DNA of 64,000 bases from Daphnia carinata (taxonomy: Eukaryota; Arthropoda; Branchiopoda; Diplostraca; Daphniidae): NCBI RefSeq assembly GCF_022539665.2, contig NC_081331.1:13734638-13798637 (forward strand). Reading direction: 5' to 3'. This document shows, one piece after another, positions 57,657-64,000 of this stretch (within the stretch, counting starts at the first letter, position 1; each line of letters starts with the position of its first letter). The notes beneath the pieces were generated by a model. The model was given only the letters and a program-made list of their open reading frames with translations, was not told the DNA's origin and searched no databases. The position numbers were made by a program, and so were the translations under genes.

Positions 57657-59167
57657 GCTCTTTTTTCCACGAGCGCAAACACGGGGGTGAAGAGATATAT
57701 AATAAGCCAAAAAGTCTCGCGTGAGTTTCTACATACCTTAAACCCTACTTTTTTTTTTTCGAAAAAAGAAAAATTATTTCTAGGTTTACCACACAGCAGC
57801 GCCGAAATATCCCGTTTTTAGAACGAAAAAAAAAAAGGGGGGAAGTTTTTCAGTGGACTAAAGAGAGAGGGCCAGAAAAAAGCTATATGGCCTATACGCG
57901 AGATCGTCTGCTACGGGCGTTTGCTCACCACCGAAATATATCTGTTTATAGAACAGCACCATGTATATATACGCGTGTCTGTATATACATCGTTCTTCTT
58001 TTTCGACTAGAGAAAAAAAAAAGTTGTCAGTCTATAGATAACTTTCTGCTTGTGGACATTTAAAAAAGAAAAGGAGAAGAGAAAAATTATAATGTGCTGC
58101 TGTGCCCTTGTGTTCGCTGGCCCTTAATGAATTGTGAAAGATATTTATTTCTTTTACAACGAAATGTGGGAAACAAAAAATAAGATCTGGCGATAACTTG
58201 TTCCCGCAGTCCCTCCCCTCACATACAGGCGTCGTGAAGCGCCTGAACATAACGGCGGCAACCCACTCCCCTTATAGCTGGTCCGCTCGTAGCCATTTCC
58301 CCCCAACGTCTAATTAACTGGCCCAGTCGTTACACATTTTATACGAGGGCAAAAGTTCCCTCTTGTTTCTTTTTTAAAAAAATTAAACGGAAATACATTT
58401 TACACGCTCGTTTTTGTGGCCGAGAGTTTTAGATTAGAGTTTGAATTTCCGTGGGTCAAACTAGTAACAACATGAACGACCCAAATTGCGTCACCACCAC
58501 ATACGCATTTCTTCTATTTCTTAAATTTATTTTAATCAAATAGAGAACGAATGTAGTGGAAAACAGGGTCTGTTATTACAATCAGATGGTCAAAGTGCCA
58601 GCAACGACAGTGTTGCTAGCTCTCCTTTTTTGCATATCTCACACATAGTTTGCTTCTGCCTGTTTGGTATATCTGGTTCCACGATTATATTGACATCCCT
58701 AGCGGTAAAGAACGTAGCAATAAGATCGGCAGCCAAGCGCAATTACCGACGCTTACATCACTAAAAGATCCATCTTCCGCGTTGATATTTGATACACATG
58801 ACCACGGAATAACCTGATCGTTATCTTGGCGATAGACGATCAATTGTTATTCGTTTTCGTTCCTTTGTGCGGCAATTTCGCTTTCTTAGAGATATCAACG
58901 ACATCTAACGTTCATTTCACACCGCTACCAAGACATCTACTGACGGATGCTACGGTTAAGTTTTCAAAGCGACGCAACGACATCTATGACACGATTTTAA
59001 AGGTGAGTTTAAGATGGTAAGAATACCATTATGGGCGGGCTGCGCGCTGTCTTTTGATATTTTGTTTTGGTGGCGAAATAATTGAATTCGTAAAAACATT
59101 TAACTGAAATGGTAAACTGTAGCCCAACCTGTACGTGTAGCAATCATCTTTTTTAATTTCGCACTAA
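57657..59167. other. gene-poor region left of the MITE
   Basis: No supported gene. Several poly(A) runs and a TATATACG-type stretch near 57965 are present, with no ORF that could be defended. Confidence 0.5.
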
Positions 59168-59175
59168 TTCCGAAC

Positions 59176-59604
59176 CAGGCTTGCCGTAAGCGCGCTCACA
59201 AAATGTGCGAATTTCCCCTCTCGCTTACATTTTTAAGCGGCCGAGCCGCTTAATGGCATTTGAGCGTGATTACCGCCACGCTTGAAAAAAATGTGCGATC
59301 AGTACCCGCTCAAAACGTGAAATTACCACGGAAAATAGCGCCACCTAACGGTCGATACCATAACTATTTATAAATTATTGCAGCCGACGCTTTCAAAAAC
59401 TGCAAGTCATGCACAAGCAAGTATCGTTCCCTAGGCAACCGCCGTATATATAGCAGACAGCAGACGGCAGAAGACAAAATGTGCGATAGGGCAGATTTTG
59501 AGCGCCGCACCTCAAACACAATTGAGCGTGTTTGGTGATCCGCTCATTGCTTGTTAAGAGGTGCGGCGCACCAGCTTAAAATTTTAAGCGAAACGGCAAG
59601 CCTG
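59176..59604. mobile_element. hAT-type MITE, 429 bp
   Basis: 12-bp terminal inverted repeats CAGGCTTGCCGT and ACGGCAAGCCTG, flanked on both sides by the 8-bp direct repeat TTCCGAAC (59168-59175 and 59605-59612). An 8-bp target duplication and a CAG start are hallmarks of hAT elements. It has no coding capacity, so it must be mobilised in trans. Subterminal and internal repeats of AATGTGCGA and GCTCA/TGAGC are seen, possibly transposase binding sites. A CTCF-like site lies inside (59338-59351). Confidence 0.9.
59338..59351 (-). promoter_or_regulatory. CTCF-like motif inside the MITE
   Basis: On the minus strand CCGTTAGGTGGCGC, the best CTCF-like match in the window. Confidence 0.4.
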
Positions 59605-59612
59605 TTCCGAAC

Positions 59613-61397
59613 CACAGTAGGTTGAAATGTTAGCTTGATAAACATGTGAACCCTACGCTGGTTTTCGCTTCGAGCATGAACTAAAACCAACCTACGATTA
59701 ACCAAACATTCACAGTCGATCTGAAAATCGGTTTATGCAGTAAAATCCCTTCCCTTAAGTAGCATGCGTCACGTAGCCTACCTGGGAAAGTTGAACGTTG
59801 AAGATGTCCGATGCTTCCAAATCCAAGACGTGATTCCGTACGAAGGCGAATGAAGCACTACATTTTCTTGAATCAAATACTGAAGGAAATAAAACAGAGC
59901 ACCAGTCAAAGTTATTTATGATTTCATTAGAAACAGGCAATTGTAGACTATTACCTCAACATAGTTTTTCAATTGATTACAGTTTTGCACTTCATCAGCA
60001 ACAAAGGGGCCTTTGTTTATCACAGAAGTATAAAATCCTAGTTGTTTCTTTATTGGAACAGCCATCACATATTGCGAGCAAGGTTTGGTGGCAATTACCT
60101 ATCCAAAGTTTGATAAGTGCTGTTTCATTTTAAGATTTAAAGATAAAGTTTTCACCTGATGTTGCTTAGCTGGTAGTATTCTGAGTTTACAATTCATTTC
60201 TCCCCATAGTGCAAGACAAACTGTTTGGAATTCCATGTATCAAACATTAGGAAAAATATCCAATTAACATAGATGGAGAACATTCTAGGTGCTTTTAACT
60301 TTCACATGACTTCTTGTGCATTTGTAGCTATTTGGTAACCCTATTTCAATTCAGAATTGTATAAGAAAGTTAACTCCATAATCTAACAAATTATTTGAAT
60401 AAAATCTAATTGCCAGAAATAAGCATTACTTATTCAGCCAGCACATTTTCCCAGGTAGCATTATCAGCATATGATTTCCTAAACTCTGTTTGGAACATTG
60501 GATTAACTAGTTGTTTTGCAAAGTGGTCTTACATTTTGGTGCCCCTTCGTTCCCACGTGCCATTTTTCTGTCTAAAGGAATAATCGAAAATGCTCTAGGT
60601 TAAAATAAGACAAAACGATCATTTGGCCATGAACTTTAGACACAACAACTCACTTGAATGCCTATTGCCAAGCACCATAGTAGAAACAAAGATTCCAAAA
60701 ACGAAACCATGAATTTCAATTATCCAAATTAGATTTGTTTGTCACACTAACACTTATTTCACAGTAAATCACACACAAAGAGGATGACGAAAGGCCGTGC
60801 TGAGTGTGTGCTACGAAGTACGAACTTCGAATTGTAATATTTTCTTGACTTTTGATTTCCCTTCCTCTCTGTCTACCTCACGTTGCCAACTTGAGCAGTT
60901 ATTTAACTATGATAATTATTAGAACAAATCAAATCATTGATTCGTTGTAATATGGTATGCTGAGAAAGTAAAACGTAATGAAATACAGTACAAGAAATTG
61001 CATTCGTCTTTGCCGAAATTTACCGATTTGAAAAGCATTGAACTTCGTGAGAAGCGGGGCAAAAGGTTTCGTGTTAGGTATGATCAAGTTTGGCTAAGAA
61101 TTGCTGTTGTTATAAAAAGCTAATTACATTTTGCTGGTTGCAGGTCGTGGCTCTCTTTTTCCGTAACTCAAAAACTTTAACGATACTTAGTCTAAAGAGT
61201 TCCTTTAGTTACCTCTTAATCAGTAGGGTTGCATAAGTTGACTATCCCTTTAGAAACGACTGAACGTCGGTGGCGAATGTCAACACTTTGATTCAAAATT
61301 GTATTTTGAAAATCAAAATATAATGCTGGTATACAAAGGGGAAAAACTACATGTTGGGTGTATTAAATAGTAGAACATCATTTACTCACTAAGAAGT
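59613..61397. other. intergenic, no supported gene
   Basis: AT-rich sequence without a defendable ORF, RNA gene or repeat. Confidence 0.5.
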
Positions 61398-62135
61398 TTA
61401 TCCCAAAAAGGTGTCGGCTGGAACGGCACCTTTTCCGTACTGGGCCAAGGTATTCATAAATGAAGGGCCACTGTAGGGGGTGAGGTTGTTTAAATATGGG
61501 ATAAAACTACCAGCAGATGGTTGGGCGGCGTTGGGCATCTCGTTTTGATAGGCAACGTATGGAACATTGACGTAGGGGTTCCAAAAAGTAGGGACAGTGA
61601 CGGGAAGTGGACGTTTCTGATTATTAGGGTTTACAGCAACTTTAGCAATGGAGGATACTGGAGAAAACGCAAAGCTTTCGTCAAAACCATTGATTTGTGG
61701 CATATCATAAATTCCTAACTGTTCCAGTACGCTCTTCAAGCTGTCAACCTTTGCTGTTGTGTTTTCGGAACGGAAAGGGATGGTAGGCGACGGGCAATTA
61801 GTGGAAGTAAAGACGCACGATAAGTACATATTGATGATTCTCTGAGTACTTTCCTTACACATTCGACTTATAAGATTCAAGTTTGTGACGAGAGCATTGA
61901 ATGCATTGGCATTTCGACTTTGTTTGTCGTCAGCAGCAACTGGAACTGAATTCGTCAATAATGGCTCACGAACGACAGTAGAAGTCTCAAGAGGGATAGA
62001 TGCTGCTAGTGCAGTGGCAATGATTGGAAAAAGAATGATCTGTTCAAATTCACAATGATCACATATTATAAGATGCATATAGTTAAGTTCAAGTAAAACA
62101 GCTTTACGTTGCAATATACTTACCAAAAATTTCAT
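61398..62135 (-). CDS. secreted orphan protein, 217 aa
   Basis: Exons 62135-62124 (MKFL) and 62039-61398; the join gives MKFLIILFPIIATALAAS, a clear signal peptide. The rest is polar, with three cysteines in the first half (MCKES, LSCVF, TNCPS), NQKRPLP as a possible dibasic site, and a Pro/Tyr/Asn-rich end (FWNPYVNVPYVAYQNE, SGPSFMNTL). The first exon is exactly 12 nt with a phase-0 intron inside the signal peptide, as in the two LRYR genes and as is common in arthropod cuticle-type genes. A TATA box (62218-62211) and a TCAGT initiator lie upstream. The family is not recognised; a cuticular, ovarian or glandular secreted protein is possible. Confidence 0.8.
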   Translation of the reverse strand: MKFLVSILQRKAVLLELNYMHLIICDHCEFEQIILFPIIATALAASIPLETSTVVREPLLTNSVPVAADDKQSRNANAFNALVTNLNLISRMCKESTQRIINMYLSCVFTSTNCPSPTIPFRSENTTAKVDSLKSVLEQLGIYDMPQINGFDESFAFSPVSSIAKVAVNPNNQKRPLPVTVPTFWNPYVNVPYVAYQNEMPNAAQPSAGSFIPYLNNLTPYSGPSFMNTLAQYGKGAVPADTFLG

Positions 62136-62181
62136 GGTGATTCTTGTTGTTTAAAGTATACGGGAAGATCGTTCGTTGAAT

Positions 62182-62218
62182 ACTGAATATCAAAGGGTCT
62201 ACTTCTCGGGTTTTTATA
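62182..62218 (-). promoter_or_regulatory. core promoter: TATA box and TCAGT initiator
   Basis: TATAAAAA at 62218-62211 and TCAGT at about 62186-62182, ~30 bp apart, with the start codon at 62135. Same layout as at 23428-23461. Confidence 0.75.
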
Positions 62219-62841
62219 CACCGAGGAAGCGAATGGCAATATCACCGTAAGCATGTCATTTTATACGAATAGAATATTACTTACAATGTCTTGACCAGCG
62301 TAATTGCCTCCTATACGATTTTCTTCCCCGCTCAAAACAAGATGAAAAAAAAAACTGGTTTAGAGTTCATTATATGGTTCCATCATACTGGATCCAGTCC
62401 AGCTAAAATGCCCCGACTCCTTGGTCAAAGCTGAAGATCAGACAAAGGTGAACTTGCATTTTTGCATACACGATGGCATGAAGTCAGTGATCTGGGCAAG
62501 TTCTCCGCCGGACCATCTGCGCATAGTATTGAGCAGCCAACCCAACTGATTCAACTTTATACCACATTCACCGCCTCATTTATAAAGATGCCCAGTTTTA
62601 GAACCATTTCGTTGATCAAAAGTATGAAAAAAACAAGGCGAAAACCTTAATGCGCTAAAAAATGACACCTTGCTGTCAGGCTGTTGGCCATTTTCTGTAT
62701 AAATGAAAACCTAGTCAATACTTTCCCAACATTAAGTTTTATTGAATTTACGGTACGCTTATAGAACCACACTAGGTATTATCAATATCTTTTCGTTAAT
62801 TGGGACCGTCTCGAAAAGGAGGGGCGTGTGAGAAGTTTGGT
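62219..62841. other. intergenic, includes a minus-strand poly(A) signal
   Basis: AATAAA on minus at about 62742-62737 could end the micropeptide transcript just upstream. Nothing else was seen. Confidence 0.45.
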
Positions 62842-62946
62842 CTACCGGGCAAAATTGTGTCCATGACGGATGGTTCGTGAGGCAAGGTCAGGCCAGCCAA
62901 GTACATCGGATAAAATTAGCAACAGGTAAATAGCTGCCTTCAGCAT
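62842..62946 (-). CDS. possible secreted micropeptide (34 aa) or first exon
   Basis: ATG at 62946 begins MLKAAIYLLLILSDVLG, a good signal peptide, followed by 17 residues ending HGHNFAR and TAG at 62842. A splice donor (CCCG|GTAGAC) lies just before the stop, so this could instead be the first exon of a longer gene. AATAAA follows about 100 nt downstream. The residue pattern past the signal peptide has no known match. It may be chance; a small ORF with a signal peptide and poly(A) signal is all that supports it. Confidence 0.3.
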   Translation of the reverse strand: MLKAAIYLLLILSDVLGWPDLASRTIRHGHNFAR

Positions 62947-64000
62947 TGGCTTGCTGCACGCGTGTTCACAACGCGGGGAATTTTTATTTCAAGGTTCTGC
63001 AGGGCAGGATCAAGCGTCTGGAAACAGCCGTGCTGGATCATTTACAATGGCAGACGATGTGTTAACTAGGCAGACAGACCAAGAGTATTGTAGAAATTTT
63101 TGTTTATACCAGTTTTCTGTTAAGAATAGAGTCGACAAAGATTGATGAGGTCAAGTTGAGTTGCTGCCCACCTATTCAAGTGAACTCTGGCCGAGGCATC
63201 AACATTTGTTGCTGATTTTTCCGGAACACATGCCCACGGTGGAATGCATAATCACAAATTAAATAGTATTTAATTATAGCTACATTATATATATTGCCAG
63301 ACCATACAACAGTATGGTGAGTAATGTAATTCTATACGAATTTTGATTGGTTACTAGTAAGAAACGCATAAATTTAAGGCGAAATAGGAATTGGTATTTA
63401 AATAGCAGTACAAAAAGAAACCTTACCATTCAGTTGAAAATAACAATTTACCAATGATTAACGAAAAATACTACTAAAGCTAATTAAACTTTAGTGCAAT
63501 AATAATATTTACCGAGCACTTTACGGTGGCACTTGCAGTCTTAATTGAGATGGAACACGATTCACCAATAAAACAAAATTCAAATAGGATATTTGTATGG
63601 TAATGCATACAAGGTATTCCGCACATACACAAATAGAAGAACAAAGTCTGAACCGGTTCCATAAAGCCTAGTGCCCACTAATTCAGGTTTCAATACTCTT
63701 GGAGGTATAAGCTGAAAGGTGAGAAAATGTGTTTCGAAATCGAAATGCTTTCGAATCGTTATTCGAATGCACAACACTTAAAATTCAACTGTCACATTAG
63801 AGAGGCATCTAAACCACAGAGGTAATGTACACGAACTAACTAGACATGGTAAAAAATATGTAGCTCAGTCTCAGCAGTAACCTATTGAAGTTGAGACTGA
63901 AAGGTGAGACAATACGATATGAAGAAAAAAAAAGAAAAGGAGAGAAAAATGAGATAACGGCCATTATGGATTTTTTGTGACCCTTCCCACAGCTCTCGTC
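62947..64000. other. right end of the window, no supported gene
   Basis: AT-rich; short ORFs only. Nothing recognisable on either strand. Confidence 0.5.

Noticed and set aside
1-64000. CRISPR array, rRNA genes, operons or phage genes
   Set aside because: No regular short direct repeats with unique spacers, no rRNA similarity, and the genes are intron-bearing eukaryotic genes.

Overview
The window looks like nuclear DNA of a crustacean, most probably Daphnia. This is an inference from short introns (typically 55-100 nt), a gustatory-receptor gene, tandem divergent IRE1/RNase L-like kinase genes, many orphan secreted proteins and tRNA-derived repeats. No prokaryotic, viral or CRISPR signal was seen. 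All multi-exon models were built by eye: each junction was checked for GT-AG (one GC-AG) and for phase, and the exon sums are divisible by three.

Layout. 0-4 kb holds one exon pair of a small secreted 'KW' peptide gene on the minus strand, a doubtful cysteine-rich ORF, and repeats with two tRNA-derived SINE pieces. 4.1-5.7 kb is a five-exon gustatory receptor. 6.6-21.3 kb is a tandemly duplicated two-gene cassette: A1, B1, A2, B2. A genes encode a degenerate kinase joined to an IRE1/RNase L-type KEN endoribonuclease domain. B genes encode one and a half pseudokinase domains followed by an ankyrin array and have no KEN domain. Together a pair carries every part of an RNase L-like protein, split in two and in altered order. 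A gustatory-receptor fossil and a propeptide fossil lie between the two cassettes.

22.6-30.7 kb is an orphan secretome region: two secreted proproteins sharing an (R/K)xIxLRYR motif, a tRNA-Leu(UAA), and two more KW-family genes. 31.0-35.7 kb is MMS22L (20 exons, DNA replication/repair). 38.4-41.1 kb is the high-affinity choline transporter ChT. 41.6-43.6 kb is a palindrome-rich tandem/inverted repeat block. 43.6-45.1 kb is mitochondrial ribosomal protein mRpS35, convergent with ANKRD50 (45.5-50.6 kb, minus strand; NTPase plus ankyrin repeats). 50.6-61.4 kb is gene-poor and contains a hAT-type MITE and several CTCF-like motifs. 61.4-62.1 kb is another secreted orphan gene on the minus strand, followed by a possible 34-residue secreted micropeptide.

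The most interesting material is the split KEN-RNase/ankyrin cassette, the LRYR proprotein family, and the KW peptide family, whose three members share intron positions and phases although their sequences have diverged strongly.
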